Counted from the first letter of the stretch, positions 1-6,350 are shown. The stretch: 6,356 nt of DNA from Vulcanimicrobiota bacterium (GCA_027306845.1 DAHUYY010000111.1:1-6356), one strand, 5' to 3'. Numbers and translations are program-made. The notes: a model not told the origin generated them from the sequence alone.

Positions 1-156
1 GTTCGCAACGGGAAAGCGGTCTTCGTCCCGGTTGATACGGTGGTCAGCAACACGCGCTATGCAATCGTGACCGGAATTGCCGGAGGGACGACGATCGCCA
101 CTAGCAACCTCGCCGAACTCACCGACGGGGCCGCCGTGACGGTCGTGACTCGATGA
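1..156 (+). CDS. RND efflux periplasmic adaptor (membrane fusion protein), C-terminal end only
   Basis: Only the final 51 codons are present; the gene begins before the window. Frame 1 is open from the first base to TGA at 154-156. The fragment (VRNGKAVFVPVDTVVSNTRY near its start) has the alternating beta-strand pattern of the last, membrane-proximal domain of HlyD/AcrA-type adaptors. It includes a 'GKAVFVPV' strand, a 'IVTGIAGGTTIATSN' stretch that corresponds to the usual 'GLxxGdxVv' turn, and a final 'DGAAVTVV' strand. In these systems the adaptor is anchored at the inner membrane and bridges the RND pump to the outer-membrane channel. The stop codon overlaps the start of the permease gene (ATGA, 153-156), which implies translational coupling. 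Assignment rests partly on context, since 51 residues would be thin evidence alone. Whether it is a lipoprotein or uses a transmembrane anchor cannot be told. Confidence 0.8.
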   Translation, partial: VRNGKAVFVPVDTVVSNTRYAIVTGIAGGTTIATSNLAELTDGAAVTVVTR

Positions 157-3100
157 AACCATTGACCGGAATCGGACGTCTCGCCCGGTATTTCCTCACC
201 TCGAAACTCACTCCAACGATTGTCATCGCTATTTCGGTCTGGGGTATTTTCGCCATCCTGCAAACGCCGCGGCAAGAGAACCCCGAGATCACGATGCCCG
301 CGGCAACGATCTTCACGCAGTATTCCGGCGGATCGGCGCGCGAGGTCGAGCGCCTCATTACCGAGCGCGGCGAACGCGTCTTGCAAGAAGTTCCCGGCAT
401 CAGCCACATTTACGCAACATCGACCCAAGATTACTCGATGCTCACCGTCCTCTTTCACGTCGGCGAGAGCCCGAGTAAATCGTTCGTCGCCCTCTACGAT
501 CAGGTAAACGCACACCTCGGCGATCTGCCCCCCGGTGCGTCGCACCCGGTCATCACGCCGCTCTCGGTCGACGATGTTCCCATCGTCGTGTTGAATCTCC
601 ACGGCCGGCGCTACAATCGCGGCCAGCTCTATCAGTCCGCGCAGCGGGTGATCGCCGACGTTCGCGCGATTCCCGGCGTCTCGACGGTGCAAACCTTCGG
701 CGGACGCCCGAAGGTCGTCAACGTTCGCCTCGACCCGGTGAAACTCGCCGCATTTGGAATCTCCGCCGGGCAGATCGCTGCGGCATTAGGCGCGAGCAAC
801 ACCGTGCAAGCGGTCGGATCTCTCCATAGCGACGGCGAGAGCCTTTCGGTTCGCGCCGGTGATGCACTCACCTCACTCGGCGCCGTGCGCGACCAAATCG
901 TCAACGTGAGCGGCGGCCAGCCCGTCACGCTCGGGCAGGTTGCATCGGTGAGCATGGGGCTGCCACCGCGCGAGAGCGCCACCGGTTTCGGCTATGGCGC
1001 CGGGACGAAGAACGCGTCGCAAAATTTGCAAGCTTCCGTGAGTATCGCGATCGCGAAAAAAGCCGGCACGAACGCCGTCACGGTCGCCGATGCGATCCTC
1101 AGCCGCGTCAAGAGCATTGCGCTGCCGCCCGGCGTAACGCTCGACGTTACGCGCAACGACGGCAACAAGGCCAACCTTGCGGTAAACGAGCTCATCCAAC
1201 GTTTGCTCGAAGCGATCGTTATCGTCGTCGCCCTGCTCTTCGTTCTCGGGTGGCGCGAGGCGCTGGTCGTCGCGACCGCAATACCGTTAACGCTCTTCGT
1301 AACGCTGGGCATCGGTATGATCGACGGGCAGTCGATCAATCGTATTACCCTCTTTGCGCTGATTCTTTCTCTCGGGCTGCTCGTCGATCAGGCGATCGTC
1401 ATCGTCGAGAACATCCATCGCCATTATCACGTCGTCAATCCGCACCGTTCCAAGGCCGAAGCGACCGTTCTCGCCGTCGAAGAGATCGGCAACCCGACGA
1501 CGTTGGCAACGATTACCGTCGTGCTCTCCTTCCTGCCCATGCTCTTCGTTACCGGAATGATGGGCCCGTATATGCGCCCGATTCCGCTCAACGTCCCGAT
1601 TGCAATGATCGCATCCTTGCTTATCGCCTTTACGATCACTCCCTGGGCGACCTACGCACTGCTGCGCAACCAAAAACCGAAGCCTTCGCACGGTACGCCG
1701 AAGTGGATTCTCCCCTTTCGCAATGCGCTGGAAAAAATGCTCGCCGATCGCAAACTCGGCCGGCGCTTCCTTCTCATTCTAGTTTTTGCGCTCTTTGTCG
1801 CCGTCATGCTGCCGGTCTTCAAGTTGGTGAAGTTCCGCATGCTACCCGACGCCAACGAAACGTCGTTCCTCGTCGCAATCGATGCTGCGCCTTCGAGTTC
1901 GATCGCGCAGACCGACGCGATCGCAGCGGCGGTCGGGCGGAAGTTGGCATCCTATCCGCAGGTACGTTCGTACCAAACCTTCGTCGGCACCAACGCCGTC
2001 CCCGATCTTGCAGCGCTTTTCCAGGGAACGGTTTTCCGGAACGCGCCCAACCAAGCGGAGATTCACGTAAGCCTGCTGCCGAAGGATCGCCGCTCGATTG
2101 AGTCCGCGCCGTTCGTCGCGGAGATTCGCCCTGCGTTAGCGGCCGTTGCCGCCGCGAAGGGCGCGTCGCTCCGCATCCTCCAGGTCCCGCCGGGCCCTCC
2201 GGTGCGCGATACGATCCTCGCGAAGATCTACGGGCCCGACCCCGAGGTGCGTCGCGCGATTGCAGCACGTCTCGTTGCGATGATGCAACGCGAACGCGGC
2301 GTCGTCGATATCGATTCGAGCTTTAAAGATCTGCCCGCCTCACTCAATCTCCGCGTCGACCCAACCAAGGCCGCACTCGCCGGCGTATCGGTCGCCGATG
2401 CCGTGCAGACGCTCGGCATGGAGATTCACGGTGCCCCGGTCTCGACGCTCCCCGTTCCCGATCAGGCTCGACCCGTCTCGATCTTCCTGCGGCTCGAACG
2501 CGCGTATCGAGGCGATCCGGCCGCGCTGGACTCACTCATGCTCCCATCGCGCACCGGCGTGCAAGTCCCGCTCGCCGCGGTTGTGACCGCTCGCGCCGGG
2601 AACGTGGAGCGCCCGCTCTATCGCGATGATTTCCGCAACGTCTCCTACGTCGGGGCCGATATGGCCGGACGTAGCTCGACCTATGCGGTGATCGACATGT
2701 CGCTCGCGCTCATGCACCACCCGCTTCCTGCCGGTTATAGCATCTCGTGGGGCGGCGAGTGGAGCCTCACCAATCGCGTCTTCGCCGATCTCGGCCGGGC
2801 GATGCTCCTCGCATTTATCTTGATTTACTTCTTGCTCGTCGCACGTTTCCGCTCGTTTATGATTCCGCTCGTGGTGCTCGCCGCAGTGCCGCTCGCGATC
2901 ATCGGCGTGCTACCCGGCTTTGCCATTCTCGCTCCGTTCGGAATCTATTTTTCGGCGACGGCGATGATCGGGTTGATCGCGCTTATCGGCATCGTCGTCC
3001 GAAATTCCATCATCTTGCTCGATTTTATCGAATCGAAACTCAAAGAAGGCATCCCGCTCAATGAAGCCTTAACCGAGGCGACGACCGCGCGAACCCGGCC

Positions 3101-3590
3101 GATCTTCCTTACCGCTGCGGCCGGTGTGCTCTCCTCGATCGTGATCGCCGCCGACCCGGTGTGGAGCGGCTTGGCATGGGCGCTGGTCTTCGGCATGACG
3201 ATGTCGGCAGTACTATCGGTGCTGGCAATTCCGCTGCTCTACGGCATCATTGCACGGGATCGCGCACCAATCACCGACGCTCTCCCGACACCGGGCATCG
3301 AGGCAGAACGCGTGCGCAGTATCGTAAACTTCCCCGAACTCGATTGTATCGAGCTCGAATCCACCGCTCTCCCGCGTCTCCTCGAGGGCGAAAGCATCAA
3401 TCTCGATATGGAGATCTTCCGCGGCGAGAGAGACGCGCGCGATGCAGTCGCCTATCTCAGCGGCCCCTACCGCGTGGAGAAGGCAAGCGTCGAACTTCAA
3501 AGCGCGTATGGCGCGATAAACTCGACGCAACACCTCACCTTACGTTCACTTGAAAGCACCCCGTCATGGAAAGATCTCGACCGTGAATAA
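153..3590 (+). CDS. RND-superfamily efflux permease (AcrB-like, HAE type) with C-terminal extension
   Basis: This is the inner-membrane proton-driven pump of a tripartite exporter, 1145 residues long; AcrB-type pumps are usually about 1030-1050. The two-fold RND plan is visible. TM1 is at about 22-37, followed by the first porter half with 'RQENPEI' (40-46). TM2-TM6 lie at about 344-503, TM7 at 538-557, the second porter half at about 560-875, and TM8-TM12 at about 879-1033. TM4 reads 'GLLVDQAIVIVEN' (408-420): Asp412 matches AcrB Asp407, but Gln413 replaces Asp408. In TM10 'GIVVRNSIILLDF' Arg950 sits where AcrB has Lys940. Arg980 and Thr987 match AcrB Arg971 and Thr978. Residues 1035-1145 are an acidic tail of unrecognised fold after TM12, holding what appears to be the only cysteine (1065). 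The start is set by the ATGA overlap with the adaptor; no strong Shine-Dalgarno is seen. The substrate cannot be deduced; a single TM4 Asp is also seen in heavy-metal CusA-type pumps, but the rest looks HAE-like. Confidence 0.95.
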   Translation: MKPLTGIGRLARYFLTSKLTPTIVIAISVWGIFAILQTPRQENPEITMPAATIFTQYSGGSAREVERLITERGERVLQEVPGISHIYATSTQDYSMLTVLFHVGESPSKSFVALYDQVNAHLGDLPPGASHPVITPLSVDDVPIVVLNLHGRRYNRGQLYQSAQRVIADVRAIPGVSTVQTFGGRPKVVNVRLDPVKLAAFGISAGQIAAALGASNTVQAVGSLHSDGESLSVRAGDALTSLGAVRDQIVNVSGGQPVTLGQVASVSMGLPPRESATGFGYGAGTKNASQNLQASVSIAIAKKAGTNAVTVADAILSRVKSIALPPGVTLDVTRNDGNKANLAVNELIQRLLEAIVIVVALLFVLGWREALVVATAIPLTLFVTLGIGMIDGQSINRITLFALILSLGLLVDQAIVIVENIHRHYHVVNPHRSKAEATVLAVEEIGNPTTLATITVVLSFLPMLFVTGMMGPYMRPIPLNVPIAMIASLLIAFTITPWATYALLRNQKPKPSHGTPKWILPFRNALEKMLADRKLGRRFLLILVFALFVAVMLPVFKLVKFRMLPDANETSFLVAIDAAPSSSIAQTDAIAAAVGRKLASYPQVRSYQTFVGTNAVPDLAALFQGTVFRNAPNQAEIHVSLLPKDRRSIESAPFVAEIRPALAAVAAAKGASLRILQVPPGPPVRDTILAKIYGPDPEVRRAIAARLVAMMQRERGVVDIDSSFKDLPASLNLRVDPTKAALAGVSVADAVQTLGMEIHGAPVSTLPVPDQARPVSIFLRLERAYRGDPAALDSLMLPSRTGVQVPLAAVVTARAGNVERPLYRDDFRNVSYVGADMAGRSSTYAVIDMSLALMHHPLPAGYSISWGGEWSLTNRVFADLGRAMLLAFILIYFLLVARFRSFMIPLVVLAAVPLAIIGVLPGFAILAPFGIYFSATAMIGLIALIGIVVRNSIILLDFIESKLKEGIPLNEALTEATTARTRPIFLTAAAGVLSSIVIAADPVWSGLAWALVFGMTMSAVLSVLAIPLLYGIIARDRAPITDALPTPGIEAERVRSIVNFPELDCIELESTALPRLLEGESINLDMEIFRGERDARDAVAYLSGPYRVEKASVELQSAYGAINSTQHLTLRSLESTPSWKDLDRE
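3255..3587 (+). other. C-terminal cytoplasmic extension of the RND permease (residues 1035-1145)
   Basis: After TM12, which ends near 'IPLLYGIIA' (1026-1034), AcrB-type pumps normally finish within a few to about 20 residues. Here the frame continues for 111 more codons with a balanced, protein-like composition. It is rich in Asp and Glu, has a Cys at 1065, and has short amphipathic or beta-like stretches such as 'ESINLDMEIF' and 'KASVELQSAYGAINS'. By topology it should lie in the cytoplasm. No known domain was recognised. It could be a regulatory or partner-binding tail; a late frameshift that reads past an ancestral stop is less likely, because other frames across it are Arg-rich and look like shadows. 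Confidence 0.6.
3568..3573 (+). promoter_or_regulatory. Probable Shine-Dalgarno for the outer-membrane efflux gene
   Basis: GGAAAG lies 9 bases before GTG at 3583, inside the end of the permease gene. The farther upstream in-frame TTG at 3550 has no such purine run before it and would place a charged segment (KAPRHGK) ahead of the signal peptide. This site therefore favours the GTG start. The motif is only a moderate match to GGAGG. Confidence 0.5.
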
Positions 3591-4896
3591 GACATCGCTC
3601 TTCGCCATCGCACTCGCCGCAGCGCTCGATCCCTACGGCGCGACCAGCGCCGCCACACCTCCTGCGGCGGCATCCGTGCAACCACTCAGCCTCGATGACG
3701 CGGTCAAACTTGCGTTGCAGCGCAACAACGCCTATCGAAGCGCCGCCGTCAGCGTCGATGCGGCACGCGCGGAGCTCGGTGAAGCCGAGGCGCCGCTCCT
3801 TCCCGGGGTCGCGTTACAAGATTCCTACCAAAGCGTCAGCACGGTCGCTAAACTCAGCACTCCGATCGGAGCGCTTCCGTTTAGCGCCGTCAACGCTACC
3901 AACAGCCCGATACGCGCGATGCAGTATACACTCTTTGACGGCGGCATCCGCAACGCCCACGTCGGGCAAGCGGCAGCCGGGCTCTCCGCAGCGGAATCGC
4001 AACTCGTACAAGCGCGCGGTGCAACGATAGCTGCCGTTTCGAAAGCCTACTTCGGCGTTCTTACCGCCGAGCGCATGAATAGCGTCGCGCAGCGTGCCGT
4101 CGATGTCGCGCGAGCGCACGAACGTCAAGCAGAGCTCTTTTTTAAGAACGGGACGATTCCGCGTGCGGACGTGCTTCGCGCACAGGCCGAACTCGCAAAC
4201 GAGAACGTTCGCTCGATCGGCGCTTCGGGGGCGGTAAAGCTCGCCGAAAATCAACTCGACATGCTCCTCGGCGTGCCGCTTACCAACCGTTACACACTTA
4301 CCGACCCGCTCGGGCTTTCGCCGCCGACATTCCACCTTTCGAATCTCTTAACGACGGCGCTCGACCGCCGCGGCGATTTAGCCGCAGCACAAGCCGCGGT
4401 GCGAGCGGCGCGCATGGGCATCGCTGCCGCCAAAGCATCGCGCGTGCCGCAGGTCAACGCCGTCATCTCCGACGGTAACACGCAACCCGCAGTCGTCGGC
4501 GGCTATCACAACCAGTTTTCCATCGGTCTTACTGCCGTGTGGACGCTCTTCGATAACGGATACTCGCGAAACGGTATCGCGCTTGCCGAAGATGGGCTCA
4601 AGCAAGCGCAGCTCGGCGTAAAGCAGCTCCACGACGGCGTCGAGCTCCAGGTCAGTCAGGCATACCTGCGCGAGAGCATTGCAGCATCGGAGGTAGAGGC
4701 TGCAAGAAAGCTCGTCGCCGTTAGCGACGAGACGTTGCGGCTCGCCGAGGTGCGCTACCGCGGCGGCGTCGGAACCGAACTCGAACTCGAGGATGCCGAC
4801 CTGGGAGACCGCGCCGCACGCGAAACGCTCGCTCGCGCCGAGGGCGACCTGCGCGTAGCGGTCGTCGAACTGCGCTTTAACGCCGGGCTCCTCTAG
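3583..4896 (+). CDS. TolC-family outer-membrane efflux protein (OEP)
   Basis: This 437-residue protein would form the trimeric outer-membrane and periplasmic channel of the exporter. A signal peptide is visible at the N-terminus: Asn-Lys, then a hydrophobic core 'SLFAIALAAAL' (5-15), then a likely cleavage region around 'ATSAA' (20-24). No lipobox cysteine is present, and no cysteine was seen anywhere. Two OEP repeats follow, at about 35-232 and 252-435. Each has long Ala/Glu/Gln-rich helices and a strand-turn 'TLFDGG' (116-121) or 'TLFDNG' (321-326), as expected for the duplicated TolC fold. 'LSLDDAVKLALQRN' (35-48) is the characteristic first helix, and length is typical. The chosen GTG start overlaps the permease stop by 8 bases, and GGAAAG lies 9 bases upstream; an upstream TTG at 3550 would add 11 residues. 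The gene is the third member of the adaptor-permease-channel operon and is probably translationally coupled. Confidence 0.93.
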   Translation: MNKTSLFAIALAAALDPYGATSAATPPAAASVQPLSLDDAVKLALQRNNAYRSAAVSVDAARAELGEAEAPLLPGVALQDSYQSVSTVAKLSTPIGALPFSAVNATNSPIRAMQYTLFDGGIRNAHVGQAAAGLSAAESQLVQARGATIAAVSKAYFGVLTAERMNSVAQRAVDVARAHERQAELFFKNGTIPRADVLRAQAELANENVRSIGASGAVKLAENQLDMLLGVPLTNRYTLTDPLGLSPPTFHLSNLLTTALDRRGDLAAAQAAVRAARMGIAAAKASRVPQVNAVISDGNTQPAVVGGYHNQFSIGLTAVWTLFDNGYSRNGIALAEDGLKQAQLGVKQLHDGVELQVSQAYLRESIAASEVEAARKLVAVSDETLRLAEVRYRGGVGTELELEDADLGDRAARETLARAEGDLRVAVVELRFNAGLL

Positions 4897-4903
4897 AAGC
4901 CGC

Positions 4904-4934
4904 TTGACAATGCACGGCGGCCGTGCGACATAAG
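4904..4934 (+). promoter_or_regulatory. Candidate sigma-70-type promoter for the DUF2249-CRP regulator
   Basis: A perfect TTGACA -35 box (4904-4909) is followed after 19 bases by CATAAG (4929-4934), a 4-of-6 match to TATAAT. It lies in the short gap after the efflux operon. The predicted transcription start, about 7 bases after the -10, falls at or next to ATG 4941, so the message could be leaderless. The spacer is 2 bases longer than optimal and is mostly filled by a dyad. A long spacer with an internal dyad is typical of promoters that are activated by DNA distortion (MerR type) or blocked by an operator. The -10 is weak, so this remains a prediction. Confidence 0.45.
4912..4926. promoter_or_regulatory. 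15-base dyad (7-1-7) between the -35 and -10 boxes, candidate operator
   Basis: GCACGGC-G-GCCGTGC is a perfect inverted repeat with 7-base arms about a single central G at 4919. It lies wholly inside the spacer of the predicted promoter, where a bound dimer would contact or block RNA polymerase. As RNA it could pair only as a short stem (about 5 bp with a 5-base loop) and has no T run after it, so it is a poor intrinsic terminator. It does not match the classical CRP (TGTGA-N6-TCACA) or FNR (TTGAT-N4-ATCAA) sites. Which protein binds it, if any, is unknown. Confidence 0.45.
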
Positions 4935-4963
4935 AAGGCGATGTTCGATGAAAGTATCGCCTT
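4935..4963. repeat. Inverted repeat over the regulator start codon (8-base arms, 13-base loop)
   Basis: AAGGCGAT (4935-4942) and ATCGCCTT (4956-4963) are perfect complements, with G-U pairs possible on both sides of the stem in RNA. The left arm contains the AGAAGG-like purine run and the first two bases of ATG 4941. In RNA the hairpin would hide the start; in DNA the dyad could be an operator just after the transcription start. The right arm is already coding sequence (Ile-Ala-Phe), so chance is possible. Confidence 0.4.
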
Positions 4964-5900
4964 TGAGATCGACGTACGGCTCGAGCCGACGTGGCGACGG
5001 CACGCACGCATCATCGCTTCGTTCGATGCACTCGCCATCGGCGAGGCCATGCGCATCGTCAGCGACCACGAACCCCGGCCGCTCAAGGGCGATTTCGAAC
5101 ATCTGCGACCGGGGCAGTTCGTTTGGTTGCAAAGCATGCTTGGCAGCGATACGTGGGAAGTTCTGTTACGGCGCATCGGCGAAATGCCGGTCGAGACGCT
5201 CGCCCATCTGCTTGCCCGCAGCGCATTGTTCTCTACCGCAAAAGCGAGCACGATCGAATCGCTCGAACGCAGCGCATCGCAACGCGAGATCGGCAGAAAC
5301 GCCTCGCTCTGCGAACAGGGTGCGCAGTGGCCGCATCTGGGGCTCGTGCTGCGCGGCGGCCTCCGCGCCATCGTCACTTCGCCGCTCGGCCGCGAACACG
5401 CGCTCTACGACGTCCTCTCCGGCGAAGCGTTCGGCATTCTCGATACGATCGATGGCGGCGTCGCGTCGGCGCGACTCGTCGGCATCAGCGATAGCACGCG
5501 CGTTGCGATATTTCCACGTAACGTCGTGCGTGCGATCTTACAGGACGATCTTCGCGTTGCCCGCGCGGTAAACGCACAACTCGCGCAACGGCTACGCATG
5601 GTGATCGATCGCTTTACCGCGCAAGTCTCGCTGCCGACGATCGGGCGCGTCGCGGCAGCGCTGCTGCCCTATGCATCCCCGGCCTCGGGGTTATCGAAAG
5701 CGCTGCCCAGCTTTGAGGGCATTACCCAAGGCGATCTTGCCGTAGCTGCCGGCACGGTCAAAGAAGTCGTCAACCGCACGCTCGCGGAGCTCGAAGCCGG
5801 TGGAGCGATCGAACGCATCGCGGGCCGGATCGTCCGACTCAATCGCGAAGCGCTCACGCAGATCGCCGCCAACGCTTTTCCGAACGAGGTTGCGGGCTAA
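4941..5900 (+). CDS. DUF2249 domain fused to a CRP/FNR-family transcriptional regulator
   Basis: This is a 319-residue cytoplasmic transcription factor. Residues about 9-79 match DUF2249: 'IDVR' (10-13), 'HARIIASFDAL' (21-31), 'GEAMRIVSDHEPRPL' (34-48), 'RPGQFVW' (56-62) and 'TWEVLLRR' (71-78). DUF2249 is usually a small stand-alone protein or is linked to hemerythrin-like or nitrogen-oxide-related proteins. Residues about 90-200 form a cNMP-binding beta-roll, with 'VLRGGLRAIV' (136-145) and 'GEAFGIL' (161-167). A dimerisation helix spans about 200-225. A winged helix-turn-helix follows (about 228-305), with 'ITQGDLAVAAGTVKEVVNRT' (261-280). The Arg-Ser pair that holds cAMP phosphate in CRP is not present ('ASAR' at 175-178), and only one Cys (124) exists, so neither canonical cAMP sensing nor an FNR Fe-S cluster is expected. 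The recognition helix keeps Glu and Arg (KEVVNR). ATG 4941 is preferred because it sits at the predicted transcription start; GTG 4923 would add six residues. No known orthologue name is assigned. Confidence 0.88.
   Translation: MFDESIAFEIDVRLEPTWRRHARIIASFDALAIGEAMRIVSDHEPRPLKGDFEHLRPGQFVWLQSMLGSDTWEVLLRRIGEMPVETLAHLLARSALFSTAKASTIESLERSASQREIGRNASLCEQGAQWPHLGLVLRGGLRAIVTSPLGREHALYDVLSGEAFGILDTIDGGVASARLVGISDSTRVAIFPRNVVRAILQDDLRVARAVNAQLAQRLRMVIDRFTAQVSLPTIGRVAAALLPYASPASGLSKALPSFEGITQGDLAVAAGTVKEVVNRTLAELEAGGAIERIAGRIVRLNREALTQIAANAFPNEVAG
5897..5900. other. Overlapping stop codons of convergent genes (CTAA)
   Basis: The regulator stops at TAA 5898-5900 on the + strand, and the small membrane protein stops at TAG 5899-5897 on the - strand. 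No bases remain between them for a dedicated bidirectional terminator, so transcripts probably run into each other and form antisense overlap unless termination occurs inside the opposing gene. Confidence 0.9.
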
Positions 5901-6343
5901 GAGCCGTTACCGAAGGTTACGCCGAAGCCGCGCGCCGCTGCGACGGCCATGAAAATCATCGCGCCGCCGACGATCCAACCAAGCCCGGCGGCGTAGCACT
6001 CTGCCGATGCCGTCGCGGTGAACGCCAGCGCGATGAGGGTGAAATGCTCGATCGCGTGGCCGATCGGGTGCATCTCGAAATAGCTGTACGCCGAAGGCCA
6101 CATCGCCAGCATTGCCAACAACGGTGCAATGGTCGCGGGGAGCAACCAAAATGCGCTCCCGCCCGGCGCAGAACGCAGCCGTGCGGGCACGAGAATGCCG
6201 GCGATACCGCCGCCTGCCATCAAGGCGGCGTGCAAGAGGTGATGCTGCCAGATCGGAAGCTTCGCATGGCGATCGACGAACGGCACGAGCGCTGCGAGCG
6301 CCGTCAGTACGATGACGACGAGCCCGATATTTCGGCGATTCAT
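5897..6343 (-). CDS. Small histidine-rich polytopic membrane protein of unknown function
   Basis: The 148-residue product is largely hydrophobic, with about five membrane segments: 6-23, 36-53, 64-82, about 98-113 and about 119-137. Seven histidines are present. His34, His35 and His38 lie at the mouth of TM2, and His92, His96 and His100 lead into TM4, with i/i+4 spacing that puts them on one helix face ('HPIGHAIEHF'). This arrangement is common where a membrane protein binds heme or copper, and the layout recalls parts of CtaG-like oxidase-assembly proteins, but no family is confidently recognised. The ATG at 6343 is supported by GAGGG 7 bases upstream. It converges on the regulator gene with a 4-base stop overlap. 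A TGA at 6356-6354 on its strand may end an upstream gene outside the window, so it may be the distal gene of an operon. Confidence 0.8.
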   Translation of the reverse strand: MNRRNIGLVVIVLTALAALVPFVDRHAKLPIWQHHLLHAALMAGGGIAGILVPARLRSAPGGSAFWLLPATIAPLLAMLAMWPSAYSYFEMHPIGHAIEHFTLIALAFTATASAECYAAGLGWIVGGAMIFMAVAAARGFGVTFGNGS

Positions 6344-6350
6344 TCCGCGG

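Noticed and set aside
57..692. Open frame of 211 codons on the - strand opposite the adaptor and permease
   Set aside because: Charged, low-order composition, no recognisable domain, and it runs fully antisense to well-supported RND coding sequence.
1250..2101. Long open frame of 283 codons on the + strand inside the permease gene
   Set aside because: The product is extremely Arg/Ser-rich with no domain pattern, as expected when GC-rich coding DNA is read out of frame. The permease frame over the same bases has clear RND motifs.
3550..3582. TTG at 3550 as start of the outer-membrane channel
   Set aside because: It has no ribosome site and would put 11 extra residues, several basic, before a signal peptide that is already complete from GTG 3583.
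4912..4926. Intrinsic terminator for the efflux operon
   Set aside because: The GC-rich dyad has a one-base centre, would form only a short RNA stem, and is followed by GACATAAG and not a T run. A promoter or operator role fits better.
4904..4963. Classical CRP or FNR operator near the regulator promoter
   Set aside because: No TGTGA-N6-TCACA or TTGAT-N4-ATCAA was found; the dyads present have different half-sites.
4378..5007. Open frame of 209 codons on the - strand across the channel gene end and the regulator promoter
   Set aside because: It is antisense to the OEP gene and crosses the promoter and dyads; composition is shadow-like.
4948..5571. Alternative + frame starting at ATG 4948, 7-9 bases after the AGAAGG run
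   Set aside because: The ribosome-site spacing is attractive, but the product is Arg/Ser/Ala-rich without motifs, while the overlapping frame encodes DUF2249 and CRP domains.
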